A DNA stretch of 64,000 nucleotides from NCBI GenBank assembly GCA_930367215.1, contig OV884057.1:249080830-249144829 (forward strand). Direction: 5' to 3'. Numbering within the stretch: the stretch's first letter is position 1; each line of letters begins with the position of its first letter. The notes beneath the pieces are model-generated. The model had not been told where the DNA came from, did not search any database, and was given only the letters and a program-made list of their open reading frames with translations. Source of the stretch: Pollenia angustigena (taxonomy: Eukaryota; Arthropoda; Insecta; Diptera; Polleniidae). Shown in pieces: positions 1 through 10,810 of the stretch. The position numbers were made by a program, and so were the translations under genes.

Positions 1-73
1 ACGTTCACCGGCTTCTACTAAAGCAACCAAGGCCAACATATCGGCTGGAGTAAGTTTTGTATCACGTTTTAAT
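1..73 (-). CDS. Host gene, downstream exon (runs off the window start)
   Basis: This exon continues the minus-strand gene of 9443-10310 and is cut by the window edge. On the minus strand an AT-rich tract ending TTTAG forms the 3' splice site at 74-75. The exon supplies one base to a split codon (AG|A, Arg), followed by 24 codons beginning LKRDTKLTPADMLALVALVE. The upstream exon ends with two bases (AG) before GTAAAT, so the phase matches exactly, and no stop is met. The LKRD dibasic motif resembles the Lys-Arg sites in the upstream exons. The function is not recognised. The 9.4-kb spacing is inferred to be one intron; the evidence is phase, strand and sequence character, not homology. Confidence 0.65.
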
Positions 74-385
74 CTAAATTATTAAAAAATATAAAAAAAT
101 TAGTGATTATAAATATTAAAAAAAAAAAAAATTTCAGAAGATTGATCAAATAGCTATCCAAGCTACTTTGGACAAATTTTGCTAACACCAATAGGTAATA
201 AGTTAGATGGATAAGAAAGAACACCTGTATGGCCAAAAGGTCAAACTTTGACCCTTTCTAACTCAGAAACCTTGGTGCAAATTTCATCCAAATTTGAAGA
301 TATCGATTTAAAAATTGGGTCATTTGACATTAAATCCCCCATATATGTAATTGGATCAAATAAAATCTTAATACCAACATACATA

Positions 386-600
386 ATAAGATTATATGAA
401 CCGATTTTTATTAGGCTTCGTCCTTATTACAATTGAAGTGTATGTACCGAATTTCATCAAATTATCTTCAAATTTGCGACCTGTACCTTGCGCACAAGGT
501 TACAGGGACAGACACCCACCTAGTTGGACGGATAGACATTTTAAGATCTGTTCTGAGTCGATCGGTATACTAAAAGTTGGGCCTATTACAAACATTTTTA
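386..600 (-). repeat. DINE-1/Helentron-like repeat, family 2, fragment
   Basis: It shares 'ttgcgacctgtacc..gcgcacaagg', a 'ggacagac' stretch and 'gagtcgatcggtatact' with copies at 1052-1364, 3527-4655 and 20511-22558. Both ends appear truncated. Confidence 0.7.
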
Positions 601-608
601 CACACGCA

Positions 609-1022
609 GTGTTGCCAATTTCGCCATTTAGTGGCTAGATTTAGCCATTTTTCACATATAAACAATTTGAACAATTAAAACGCCTTTAGTTTAAATCACA
701 ACTTTTACAAATGTTGAAAATCGCTGTAAACTATGACGCTGAAACATCTTTCAAAATAAAGGAACAGTATTCCACTATTAAATTTATAAAATCGATCAAA
801 ACAAACATCGCTGTTTCTTTCTGGTTGCAAGTATTTCAATAAAGGGATGCAGGCGGTAAAAAAATTGTTTTAGAAATTTCAGAATTGACTATAAAGTTGC
901 TATCATTTCCATGGTCTAATGCTGAAGTAGAGAGGGTGTTTAGCCAAGTAAACATCGTAAAAAGTAATTTGAGAAATAGGTTACATTAAGCAACCGTTAA
1001 TTCGATTTTATCAATTAGGTAA
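609..1022 (+). pseudogene. hAT transposon remnant with C-terminal dimerisation domain
   Basis: At 873-1022 the plus strand translates to a recognisable hAT dimerisation segment (LLSFPWSNAEVERVFSQVN, then KSNLRNRLH). It has an in-frame TAA at 987-989 and another stop at 1020-1022. In hAT transposases this region mediates dimerisation and lies near the C-terminus. A CAGTGTTGCCAATTTCGCC start at 609 has the look of a hAT terminal repeat, but no matching right end or 8-bp duplication was found. The copy is degenerate, 3'-truncated and followed directly by a DINE-like repeat. The family call is firm; the boundaries are not. Confidence 0.7.
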
Positions 1023-1051
1023 ATATTTTTACCATAACAATACAATATTAA

Positions 1052-1364
1052 TACCACCACCACAATAGTGAAGAGGGTACTATGCGTTTGTGCTGATGTC
1101 TGTAACACCTTAAAATATTGGTCCTTAGCCCACCTTTACGTATACCGATAGACTCAGAATCACTTTCTGAGTCTAACTAACGATGTTTGTCCGGCTGGCT
1201 GGCTGTCCATGTAAACCTTGTGCGCAAAGTACAGGTCGCAATTTAGAGATTATTTGATAAAATTTTGTACTAATGGTTCTAATAGTGTAGGGAATCATAA
1301 AGTTCTAATATGGTGTAGGGTATCATAAATTCGGGTTTAACCGACTATTCTTTCTTACTTGTTT
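1052..1364 (+). repeat. DINE-1/Helentron-like repeat, family 2, internally shortened copy
   Basis: It starts 'taataccaccaccacaata', carries the 'gactcagaatcactttctga' and 'ggctgtccatg..gcgcaaagtacaggtcgc' blocks and ends 'cttacttgtttttta'. It is in the opposite orientation to the 3.5-kb and 20.5-kb copies. Both family termini can be read from this copy. Confidence 0.75.
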
Positions 1365-1450
1365 TTTATTGTAGATCTGTACTCAAAAAGTTGGGTAAAT
1401 GTTGTCGTGATTATGATTTACCTTTAAATTATTTAAAACTTATGATTATT

Positions 1451-1640
1451 TGCAGCGATGCCAACTTAGTGCTTTTGGCACCATTTATGGTGCTTTTTTA
1501 AGCCTCAAAACGCCAAAATGTTAGCCTTAGTGCCAAACTAAGAAAAAGAACTAACTTGGTGCTTTTTCAATTTTTCGTTAGTGCCTTTAGTGCTTTTTAC
1601 AATTTTTATTTTTTTAACCATTTTTTAAAACTTCTATTAT
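1451..1640. repeat. AGTGC(T)n-rich repeat, possible hAT-type end
   Basis: It begins CAGCGATGCCAACTTAGTGC and then repeats 'tagtgcttttt' or 'ggtgctttttt' several times. A motif repeated next to a CAG end is typical of subterminal transposase sites in hAT elements. No partner end was found. The 1640-2268 stretch holds nothing else I recognise. Confidence 0.35.
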
Positions 1641-2265
1641 ATAGAAGATGATTTAGATAAGCGTTGCTATTTGGGGTACAATTTTGAGAAGGCCTGTAAA
1701 GATTTTTAGATTTCATATGATAAAAAAGTGATAAAACAAAGTTGCATTGGTTTTACCAAAAACTTTAGAGCTGGGCATCCTAACAATTTGAAAATTTTAC
1801 AAAATTTTGCACTTTTTAGCGTTGACAACAAATTTAGTAATCGTAATAAAAGCGATGTATTTGTTTTCGCTAATCATTTCTTTAAAGATGTAGACTAGGG
1901 ATACAACTTTTTGACAATTTTTGAAAATATCAAAATGGCCCTATCCATACCATGTAGTGCATAAAAAACAATAAGAACTGCATCTTTAGATTTTCGATAT
2001 CGTTAAAAAAGGTTCCGCGTCAAATGAAATTAAGTTTGGGACCAGTAATAATGCATATATAAGTTGTTTATGGTAATAAACTAGTTTGGGAAACTTATTT
2101 ATCCATACAAACCATACAAATTAGTTATGTTGATATTTGTTTCAACCCGTAATAGCGTGCAGAAAACGCTTAAATAGCTTTTAAAATCACGTATTAAGTA
2201 CATTAATGATGAAAGTGTAATAGTTGTAAATAAAAGCACAACATGTAACACTTCGAGCGATTATA

Positions 2266-2268
<3 letters not shown>

Positions 2269-2305
<37 letters not shown>
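2269..2305 (+). repeat. Poly(A) tract, 37 nt
   Basis: Uninterrupted A run. It could be the tail of a retroposed copy to its left, but no coding remnant was identified there. Confidence 0.95.
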
Positions 2306-2306
<1 letters not shown>

Positions 2307-2444
2307 ATGTAAAATCAATCAAAATGGATAATCATTCAGGAAAGCAAATTTCGATCTACCAAATGTTAAAATACAATTTGGTTTAAGGATTGATGTTTGA
2401 CTAGTGACGTCAGCAGTCGTCGATGGCTGCGAGTGTAAGACGGC

Positions 2445-2530
2445 AAATCCATCTGAGGAGATCGAGTGGTTGCGATCGAAACATGTCATGGTAACCTGCC
2501 GGCCAGGGTTCGAGCCACGTCAAGAATGAA
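2445..2530 (+). repeat. Possible tRNA-derived SINE or tRNA-like retrocopy
   Basis: A near-perfect RNA polymerase III B box, GGTTCGAGCC, sits at 2507-2516. About 40 nt upstream is an A-box-like GATCGAGTGGTTGCG (2459-2473). The locally higher GC stands out from its surroundings. No cloverleaf was folded and no second copy was seen. Confidence 0.35.
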
Positions 2531-3526
2531 AGATTATCAATAACAATTTTAATTGATTTTCATGTTGTAAAATTCCTTTCTTCATAAAAATAATTTAATA
2601 AAAATTAAATTTCATGAACTTAAGCCTAATTAAAAATATTAAAAATTTGGATTGAAAACCATAAATAGTTCAACAAAATAACCACAATACTAATGATTAT
2701 AGGTAACATTAGAAAATGTTACATGTATATACTGTAACATATTTTTCTTAGAAAAAAAATCGCCATAAAACGATTATAATATAAAAAGACTTTTTTTGAT
2801 TTGACGATATTTACATTATGCAATTAATGCCGCAACTTCCGCATGCAACTTTTTGTTTGTTAGCAAGAGGTGTAGGGAAGAAAACGGGGTTGAAAAAGTT
2901 GAAAAATGCTTGAAAAAAATGTAAATGTGAATGTGAAAAGAGTTTCGTAGAAACTAATTTAAAAGAAAATAGAAAAAAAAACTCGGCGTTAATTGCATAG
3001 ATGTAAATGCGGTCTTTAATGTGTAAATATTTTTATATTTTGTTTTAAAACAATTTGTTAACAAAATTATGAGCGGTATGAATTATGACAAACAAAATAA
3101 AACATTTGTTGTACAAACAAAGTAGTAAGTACCAAAGTTGTAGAACAGGGCAATATGAACACCTTAAGTAAAAGTAAGGGTAAGATATGCAACATGTTTT
3201 GCACGCTTTTCATCAACATATTCACAAAAGAACTTGAAAATTTTTCCCACAGTTGTATTTTTTGTACAAACGAACAAAAAAATGTAGAACATGTAACATT
3301 AATGCAACATTTTTCTCAGAAAAGATAATAAACAAAATTTTAACATCCAGCATTTATAAAGCTAAAAAAAAGTTAGCAGCAGGCCTTTTAATACCACCTA
3401 TCACTGTTGGGATCTGGAAATTCTTAAATTGAACCGTCTCAATGGCAAAATTGTACCAGATTGACATAAATTATACCAAAATTTCGCTATAAAATAAAAG
3501 AGCATACAAAGTAAGAATTCATAACA
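2531..3526. other. AT-rich intron, nothing recognised
   Basis: No open frame, terminal repeat or recognisable coding remnant was found on either strand. Confidence 0.5.
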
Positions 3527-4655
3527 CTTTTTTGTCAAGCCCGAGCATTTAATACCCACAGTATATAAAGAAAAATGTTCGATAGTTAACCCTATTTGGA
3601 ACCCATTGGCAATCATGAACCCGCCAGAACAAAATTATGTTAGGGCGTTAAGATTCATGTGAAAGTTCATTGTGCCAAATATTATTTTGATATCTTCATC
3701 TATATGAGATTTGTTTGCCCTTAAGTGATTTTAGAAAGAGGGCTTATATGGGATCCATACTAAATTTTGGACCTACTACCACAACATTTTAATATGAAAT
3801 AGCAGCTATAACAAAAGTTATCGTCGCCAATTTTTACATCAATACCAACATTTATAAGGAAGTAAGTCTGGTACAAATTTGATCTAAATAACAACGTAAT
3901 AAGATAGTTTATAGCAGTGTTCGAAAATAAACACTAAATATCGTTTATTAATGTTCGGTTCGGTAGATTTGTGGAAAACACAAACGCTAATAGTGTTTGT
4001 GTAGAAAATCATTAAGAAAATAACGTTTCCCTGTTAGTCATCTTTCGAACACAAAAATATTACTGTTTTTATCAAACTCAACAAAAGATGTGAACATTTA
4101 GTTCCGTTCGGTTTTTTTTGAAAATCCACAAACTTCAATGTGTTCGGTTCGGTTCGGCTCGTTAATGTTCGTCCCTTTTGGCTGTTAAAAAAAACCAAAC
4201 ATTTTTTACAAAACAAAATACACACCCGAAAAAAACATTATAGAACATTAAAATATAATGTTTGTCTACAGTATCACTACAATTGTTCTGTTTTTTTAAT
4301 GAAGAACCGTACATTATATAATGTCTACACAATCACTAAAAAACACTGTTCCGAAAAGAAGTTTGTATGGGGCCATGTGATATTATGAACCGAATCTCAC
4401 TATTTTCAGAAGGCTTTGTCCTTATGAATTGAAACCTTTGTACAAAATTTTACCGACTTACCTCAAAGATTGCGAATTGTACTTTGAGCACAAGGTTACA
4501 TGGATAGACAACCAGCTGGATGGAGGGACATAGTTAAATCGACTCATAAAGTGATTCTGAGTCGATCGGTATACTACGTATTTATATTTTTTAGTGTTCC
4601 AACAACAGCACAAACGCATAATACCCTCTCCACTATTGTGGTGTGGGTATAAAAA
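3527..4655 (-). repeat. DINE-1/Helentron-like repeat, family 2, interrupted copy
   Basis: The left side ('caagcccgagcatttaatac..acagtatat') matches the 20.5-kb copy. The right side ends 'ccctctccactattgtggtg' plus 'gggtata'. A foreign block (3917-4345) interrupts it. The shared 'gttatcgtcgc..aattttt..atcaatacca' stretch confirms the relationship. Confidence 0.75.
3917..4345. repeat. Dispersed repeat with GTTCG-rich core, inserted in the DINE-like copy
   Basis: It starts CAGTGTTCGAAAATAAACAC and ends ..AAAAACACTG. It contains 'gttcggttcggttcggctcg' and the palindromic 'aacattaaaatataatgttt'. A second copy, broken by a MITE, lies at 11562-11985. CAGTGTT at both ends suggests hAT affinity, but no 8-bp duplication is visible. 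Confidence 0.6.
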
Positions 4656-4671
4656 ATTAAGAAGGAGCTAA

Positions 4672-5181
4672 TCACCCCTATCGCAAACAACTACTCCCAT
4701 GAAAATATTCCCATATTTTTTTATTTCGTATTGTGAATGATTCCCATAACAAATTTTTTGGGAATGAATTCCCAAACTTAAAAAATTTGGCATCGCCAAT
4801 GTTTACTCCCGCGAATTTTTTTAATAAATAAATTCCCAACAAGTGTTGATGTGAACGAGAAGGGAACATGTTAATTTAATTTGTATTCTAAAGAAGGACT
4901 AAATAAAATTACTTTTTCCTCTTATTGAAGAAGTGCACATAAAGAAAATGAATATAAACACTATTCATTAGTTATTTTATCATATTTTTATTAGTATTTT
5001 ATTTTCTATATTTTTCTTTCACAATACTGGCACTGACAAGTTACTCACAATAGAGACTTTTGTTAACAAAGCACTGAAAAATAATTCATAATAGAACTTT
5101 TTCCTCCCAAAATATTTGCGATACCGATTTGTTGGGGATGGGAATTTAGGTTTATTCCCATAACATTCGCGATAGGGGTGA
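4672..5181. mobile_element. TIR element (MITE), TCACCCCTATCG family, copy 1
   Basis: The terminal inverted repeats are TCACCCCTATCGC at the left and GCGATAGGGGTGA at the right. The interior is rich in 'attccca' motifs. The same termini bound the element at 54627-55304. The flanks of this copy do not show a clean duplication. No transposase was seen. Confidence 0.75.
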
Positions 5182-5197
5182 ATATTTATCTATTTCT

Positions 5198-5810
5198 ACA
5201 CCCAGAGAAACAAACATGTTTAAATATGGTCACTTCCAATCAAACTATTTTTAAAGAAAATTTTTAACATATTCCCCCGTATTTATAAACGATTATTAAA
5301 TTTAACAAAGTTTTTTAAGGAGAATTTTCATACGAAATTTGTTTTGTAAACCTTTATTAAATTTAAAATTTTTTTATAAATACAGGCGATTATGTTTAAT
5401 ATAACCATATTATTGTCAGCAGTTATCATATTATGATTAAATTAGGCCTCCATCAAGAAGCCCCAACCATACTTTTGTTGCCTCCAAACATGTTATGGTC
5501 AATAATAACTAAAATTTGTTAAACACTTACAAAAGCATGGTTGGTTTTCAACCATAGTATGTTGCTCTCGAAAAAGAGGAAAATACTATTGTAAATTTTT
5601 AAACAAATTATTATCATATCTAACCATAACATTTTTAGAGGCAACCCTAATATGGTTGAGGGCTCTTGATGGATTACTAATTTAACCAAAATATGGTTGT
5701 CGCTGACAATTATATGGTTATATTAACCATAATATGTATGTTTAAAATTTTCTTTAAAAATAGTTTGGTTGGAGGTGACCATATTTAAACATGTTTTTAC
5801 CTATGTGTAT
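5198..5810. mobile_element. Foldback element with ~200-bp arms
   Basis: The left arm ('acatgtttaaatatggtcac', then 'atataaccatattattgtc') is complementary to the right arm ('gaccatatttaaacatgt'). The arms pair over roughly 200 bp with mismatches. The left arm is interrupted by a second palindrome (5274-5388) that the right arm lacks. No coding capacity. Confidence 0.8.
5274..5388. mobile_element. Palindromic MITE, CCCCGTATTYATAAA family, nested
   Basis: The arms CCCCCGTATTTATAAAC and TTTATAAATACAGG pair. The middle ('ttttcatacgaaatttgtt') resembles the 46.2-kb palindrome. Absence from the opposite arm of the host foldback shows it is a later insertion. Confidence 0.7.
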
Positions 5811-5901
5811 TTTTTATCAAAGGCAGACAAAAATGTAGATGCTTGGTTGATAGTGTCACCAAAACAATCGACAAAAGTGACGATTTGGAGACACTTATGA
5901 A

Positions 5902-6300
5902 CAATTTTCAGGATAGTATTTAAATCAATATTAAGTTAATTTTCATAACAAACTTAAATCGTATTTAAAACAGATTGGTTTTTTGAGTTTTATTTGAAAA
6001 GTCTTATTTAATAAAGATAAAAGTATGGTAGCACTACTAAATACAAAAAAAAAATTAAAAAAGTGTATTTATTTACAAGGTGGTCTGAAAAAAATCAGCT
6101 GACTGTTAATGCTTTGCCTGTTGTTGTATTGTTGTGATATTGAGGTCACCTTGCTAAAATATTACAATGGAAACTTAAGTTGAAATTAAGTATACCACAT
6201 CGGTGAATTAAGTTTCACTTAAGTTTTTAGTGAAGAAGAGAATTTTGTACTTAAAACGATTTTAAAAATAAATGTGTTTTAATATCAATCCTGAAAATTG
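5902..6300. mobile_element. TIR element, CAATTTTCAGGAT family
   Basis: The left end CAATTTTCAGGATAGTATT is complementary to the right end, which finishes ATCAATCCTGAAAATTG. Inside it, 6077-6154 is a small palindrome starting CAAGGTGGTC and ending GGTCACCTTG, possibly another insertion. No ORF. Confidence 0.65.
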
Positions 6301-6397
6301 ACCATTAATCTCCGGCTTTCTACAGGAATACGAGTACACATACTTATGTATGTACTATGTAATTAATATGCTAGCATAACATCATGAACATTAATTA

Positions 6398-7672
6398 AGG
6401 CCCGTTTTCACGACCTACCTTTAAAGATCGAAATAGTTAATGGTACATTTAACACTAGTGAGGAATAAAGTTACCTTCAACTATTTTTCGTTGTGAAAAT
6501 GTATAAAATAAACTTAACATTTTTAAAAATGTGGCAATAAATTATTAAATACCGATTATTTTTGTTAAAATAAAAAAAAAACTGGCAACTACGTACTTTC
6601 TTTTTCTTTTCTCATTTTAAATTTTTGTGTGCACAAATATTTTTTAACAATGGAAAATATTAATGAAATACCGCGTAAACGCAAATTTAACATTTTGTAA
6701 ATTTAATTTGTCAAAATACGATTTTGTTATTAATTTACAAAATATAGGTATACTTGGAGTTGCCATATATAAAAAATATGTGAATATAATATGGCAATCT
6801 CAAATCTAAATCTTACGACATAACCCCGGGTCTCCACGTAGCAATATTTATTGCGGCAAACGTCAAATTTGATTGCTCCATAAAATTTGCGACGTATATG
6901 CGGTCTATACGTCGCCATGAGTGGCAATCCATTGCGCAATGATTGCTCTTCTTATTGCTTGAGCAATTATTGCTTAGCAATCTGCTGTCAAATCAGTTGT
7001 AATTTATCTGACATTTCATTTCTCTGTACTGTTGGTTAGTTATTAGTGTGTTTATTTATTAAAAAAGCAAGGGAAAAAATACTTCAACAAAATACAGAAA
7101 AAGATTTTATATATTATTTTTAAATAAACGTCAATATTAACAAAAGCAAACGACGAATTTGTTTTTTTTTTTTGTATATTTTTATTTTCTCAATAGAACA
7201 ATACAAGTTTTAGGTCTTTTTCATACGCAAATAAACAAAAAAGCAATACAAAACACAGTTACGACAATTACAATTAATTATTTTATTAATTTAATTAATT
7301 AATTAAAAAAAGAAAATTTAACAATCACTTCAAAACACAACATAAAACATTTGTTATAAATACAGCCACAAACTTTATACAACTACTCGAGGTGAAAATT
7401 GCAAATTTATGGCAAAGCAATAACAAGTGTTCTCCAGCCATATAATCAGCAATCATTGCTCCATTGTTCTGTCATTGTTCTGCCGACGTTATTGCTTGTA
7501 CTTAGCAATAAAAATTGCTACGTGGAGACCCAGCGTAAGTTAAGGATAGAACGTTCCTCTCTTTACCTTATCCTGCACTTTTAGATTAAAGGGAACTTGT
7601 GATAATTAAAAACTCATTATCTGTTCGATAACTTCCTACATTTTGCTATCGTTAAGTCGTGAAAACGGGCCT
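6398..7672. mobile_element. TIR element, AGGCCCGTTTTCAC family, with nested insertion
   Basis: The left terminus AGGCCCGTTTTCACGACC follows TA. The right terminus GTCGTGAAAACGGGCCT precedes AA, a decayed TA. The same terminus bounds the compact 221-bp copy at 26653-26873, which has an intact TA duplication and so suggests Tc1/mariner-type insertion. Nearly 700 bp of this copy is a separate PIF-like element (6824-7535). A short ATG frame (MENINEIPRKRKFN, stop) near 6651 may be a vestige of a parental gene. Confidence 0.75.
6824..7535. mobile_element. PIF/Harbinger-like MITE nested in the previous element
   Basis: The termini are CCCCGGGTCTCCACGTAGCA at the left and TGCTACGTGGAGACCCAGCG at the right. 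They are flanked by TAA at 6821-6823 and 7536-7538, and 3-bp TWA duplications are the hallmark of PIF/Harbinger. The subterminal regions repeat 'attgc/gcaat' many times, which suggests transposase binding motifs. No transposase. Confidence 0.75.
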
Positions 7673-9090
7673 AACAATCTTTAAATTTTTAGCAGTTCTG
7701 GTCAGGGCTGGATATATGTTATTAGAAATTATATTATCGAAGAGAAACGTAAGTTTATCTACCTCAAAGAAATTATGAAACTTCGTGGTTCTTTGTACCA
7801 AAACAAGATGAATTGTTCCCGTGTACCAATGGCGTTTCGATTGTACCAAATTTGGTACAATTGTTATGTACAATGATATCGCCTTGCTTAATTTCAAATT
7901 TATTACATATTTGATTTTTAATGAATTTATTTCAATTTGTGTGTCCTTATTTAATTATTTCTATTTTTGTTGCTTTGATTCATATTTTAATTAAAGCATG
8001 CATGAACTGCCATAAGAGTATATTTTTTTTTATTTTTCTCTTTTTACCTCATAATTTTTTTTCTTCTTAAGTATTTACCGTTATAATTATGTTTTTGCTT
8101 TCAAGTATCTAATGACAATTTCGTATAAATATAAAGGCATTTAACTCTTATATTAATTAAATTATCTAATAAACAAGCTACAGTTGTGAAGAAAGGGTGT
8201 TTCAAATTAAAAAAATTACGACTTTTAAGTTTTTTTAAATTAAAAAATTAGAAATAATTTTAAATTTAATCACCGGTCAATGACAAACGTTTAAATTCAT
8301 TGAAAAAAGGTATGTACATAAGTACATATCGTACATATCGGGGTCGATATGTACATTAGGGGTATAACCAAATTTTTGGCATAGTACCACGGAGTGGCCA
8401 ATAATGTTTTAGTAAAGAAAACACTCGTCTCCCGTCGTTTTGCGAAAAAAACCTCACGCAGAGAAGCAAATTTCTAAAACCTTCCAAGAAATTTTGAACC
8501 GCGATGAAATGTAAACCGTAGGAAAATTTTTAAATCTAAAGCAGTGGATAAATTCCAAAATAGCATTTAAGTGATACGTATAGGAATATATACAAATATC
8601 AGGTGTATATTTTTTAAAATTTCCGTGAGATAAAAATTGTTGTTTTCAAACTTCAACCCGATCCCTGCGTGAACTTTTTTAACAATCCTAAAAAAATTAT
8701 CATATTTTTCATTAATAACTTTTAATGTTCTACACGACTATACTATGCCGTTTTTGATATTCGCAAAAAGTGTGAAAAAGTTATAGCCCTAATGTATATA
8801 TGTATGTATGTATAACACTGAAATTTCAAGAGCTTTTTTTTATATAGCGCCGCCATCTCAACATAACTTACATCATTGTTAAGCCACGGTCAAGCCATAA
8901 TCAATTATATACGATACGATGAGATCGGACTTAAACGCCGTTTCATTCTAGGGCGTGATTGGTGTTTTGGTTTAATGCAACGCGTATGAAAAAATTTGAG
9001 GAGTGTCATAAAAGTGAGAATTTAAGAAGATCTTCCTAGGCACATGCAAAAAATTGGACACTAGAGGGTAATGATCCGAGATGGTATTAA
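7673..9090. other. AT-rich intron, nothing recognised
   Basis: Only short spurious frames. A CAGGGCTGGATATATG at 7704 could be a decayed hAT end, but no partner was found. Confidence 0.45.
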
Positions 9091-9370
9091 AGGCTAGATT
9101 ACACTATTATACTTTGTATTAATACATGTCAAATACGCAAGTTATATGACAAAGTGTGATAGTGTGGATGTAATGTGTCACAAAATTGACAAGTATTATG
9201 AAAAAAGTTAGACATCCCAAACGACTTCATCGTTTTTTGAAAAATATCTAAACAATAATACTTTTCATTGGATCAGGGTTGCATTTTATTTTATGTGTGA
9301 GTGTTTATACTTTGTGTGATGGTGTGAACACAAACTGTCATGTTAAATTAGATTTTTTGCCAGTCGCAAC
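9091..9370 (+). repeat. Dispersed repeat, uninterrupted copy (empty site for the 42-kb LINE)
   Basis: It runs from 'aggctagattacactattat' to 'gattttttgccagtcgcaac'. A second copy begins at 42232 and is split at 'catgttaaa' by a LINE, resuming at 43822. The superfamily was not determined. Confidence 0.85.
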
Positions 9371-9442
9371 AAAACTCATTAGATTTCTATTAGCACAACT
9401 TTTTGTATGTTAAACCTTATTGTATGTATTTTCAATATTTAC

Positions 9443-9626
9443 CTCATATCAGGGAATTTGCTAGCCAACTGATTGAAAATTTTGTATGCTCTCTTATTGC
9501 GTTCATTTTCCATACCGGAGTTATAATAGCGGCGACTGCTGTAGGGCAATGGGACCGCATCCAAATAAGATTCGGAATTTAAAATGTTTTGTAAATTATC
9601 ATAAGCTTTGTTTCGATATGAAGAAG
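9443..9626 (-). CDS. Host gene, internal exon
   Basis: This is a 184-bp minus-strand exon. Its acceptor reads GTGTTTAG and its donor reads GATATGAG|GTAAATATT. It enters in phase 1 (G from the previous exon plus CT gives Ala) and leaves in phase 2. The translation is open and begins SSYRNKAYDNLQNILNSESY. It contains SRRYY and NERNKRAYK, two basic doublets of the kind used for proprotein cleavage. Only 72 bp separate it from the 9699-10310 exon, a typical short fly intron. The basic doublets hint at a secreted precursor, but no signal peptide is visible in the window, so that is only a suggestion. Gene not recognised. Confidence 0.75.
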
Positions 9627-9698
9627 CTAAACACGAAAATTAAAACAAATTTAGAAATACATACTTAAAATAACATCGCTAATAACCGAATAACTTAC

Positions 9699-10310
9699 CC
9701 TTTGAAAGTGGAACATAATCATCAATATCAGAGTAAACAACATTACCAGGATCCAATTCGTCACCCCAGGCACCCTGAGAAACATCATTACTCACAGCTG
9801 GTAGGGCGTCAAAACTTCCATAGGGGAAAGTATTATAATAACCACCTGCAGTATAAGCTCCACCATTTAAATCGTTATTACCCCAACCTAAACTACCACC
9901 TGAGGGGGAAGAGGCACTACGATAAGGAAATTGTTGGGCACTTATACCACGTTTATTTATAGCTGACGAGGTCAACTCATCATCACCCTCATCAGCATAC
10001 AGCTTGTGTTGTTTTCTCAATTGGTCAAGTTCATGTTGATTAGCTGCTACAGCAGCAGCCTCTACTGCAGCTGCAGTTAGACCTGCTGCAATGGCAGAAC
10101 TGATTAGATCATTATTCTTTTCCATGGCGTTATTATTGAAATGTAGTTCATTTGCGTCAGGTCTTTGTTGCTGTTGAAGTTGGGACAACATGGATTTCTG
10201 CTTTGGAGGAGCTGTATAGGAAGCTGGTACAATTTCAGGACTAGATTTTTTATTCATCATGGCGGCCTCAGAGTTGTTATCGTTTTTGTTACCACTACTG
10301 GAACGTTTTA
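9699..10310 (-). CDS. Host gene, large low-complexity exon
   Basis: This 612-bp minus-strand exon encodes 203 full codons in phase 1 to 1. The acceptor is strong: a pyrimidine tract ending TTTTTTCTTAG just before TAAAACG. The donor is AAAGG|GTAAGT. The open frame runs on into intron at both sides, so the Met at 10401 is probably not a real start. The protein is hydrophilic and of low complexity: a Gln run (QLQQQQ), an Ala-rich stretch (AAGLTAAAVEAAAVAA), Gly/Ser/Tyr-rich segments and an acidic patch (DEGDDEL). Dibasic sites occur at VKRSSS and INKRGIS. It is followed by exons 9443-9626 and 1-73. No upstream exon was found to the right, so the gene's 5' end lies in an unrecognised small exon or beyond 64 kb. 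A neuropeptide or secreted precursor is possible but unproven. Confidence 0.75.
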
Positions 10311-10402
10311 CTAAGAAAAAATAAAGAGAAAAGGAGTAATAATGAAGTATTTTCGTTAAAATCGCTTCATTGGATTTCGTAATTACGTTAAAAATTTTCA
10401 TT

Positions 10403-10810
10403 GGATATATGAAAAGTTTTTAAGTTTGTGCAAATTAAACAAAAAATTGTATTGGGAACATAAAAAATCAATATACAAACATAACTACATATATTCATAA
10501 ATTAATACAAAATGAAGTTTCCTTAAAAAAATGTTTAATTGTTAATCAAAAAATGTAAGATTCAATTATTTCATACATCTAATGTAACATGCCGTTAAAT
10601 TTATGAAATAAAAAATTTTTTTATAAAAGAAACATATTTCAATAATGCTTTCATAAATTTAAATGTTCATTATGACAATGAAAAATGTCATTAAAGTAAT
10701 GAACCAAAAACTTTCAATCAACGTTGTTATTGTTGTTATGGACAATTTAATCTCATATTTACGCTCTTAATTGAGTAAAAAACATAGTTATTTTATCCAA
10801 AAAATACGCT
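10403..10810. other. Nothing recognised upstream of the host exon
   Basis: AT-rich. No exon, TIR or RNA signature was seen. Confidence 0.45.

Larger units (their letters stand above)
74..9442 (-). other. 9.4-kb intron filled with mobile DNA
   Basis: This is the inferred intron between exons 9443-9626 and 1-73. Its GT (9441-9442) and AG (74-75) ends fit, and the exon phases agree (2 to 2). It holds DINE-like repeats, hAT remnants, several MITEs and a SINE-like segment, annotated separately. No other host exon was recognised inside it. Confidence 0.6.

Noticed and set aside
9702..9962. 86-residue plus-strand frame
   Set aside because: It is antisense to the well-supported minus-strand exon 9699-10310.
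10379..10401. Met at 10401 as the start of the host gene
   Set aside because: It precedes a strong splice acceptor (10311-10312); the sequence between is AT-rich and intron-like.
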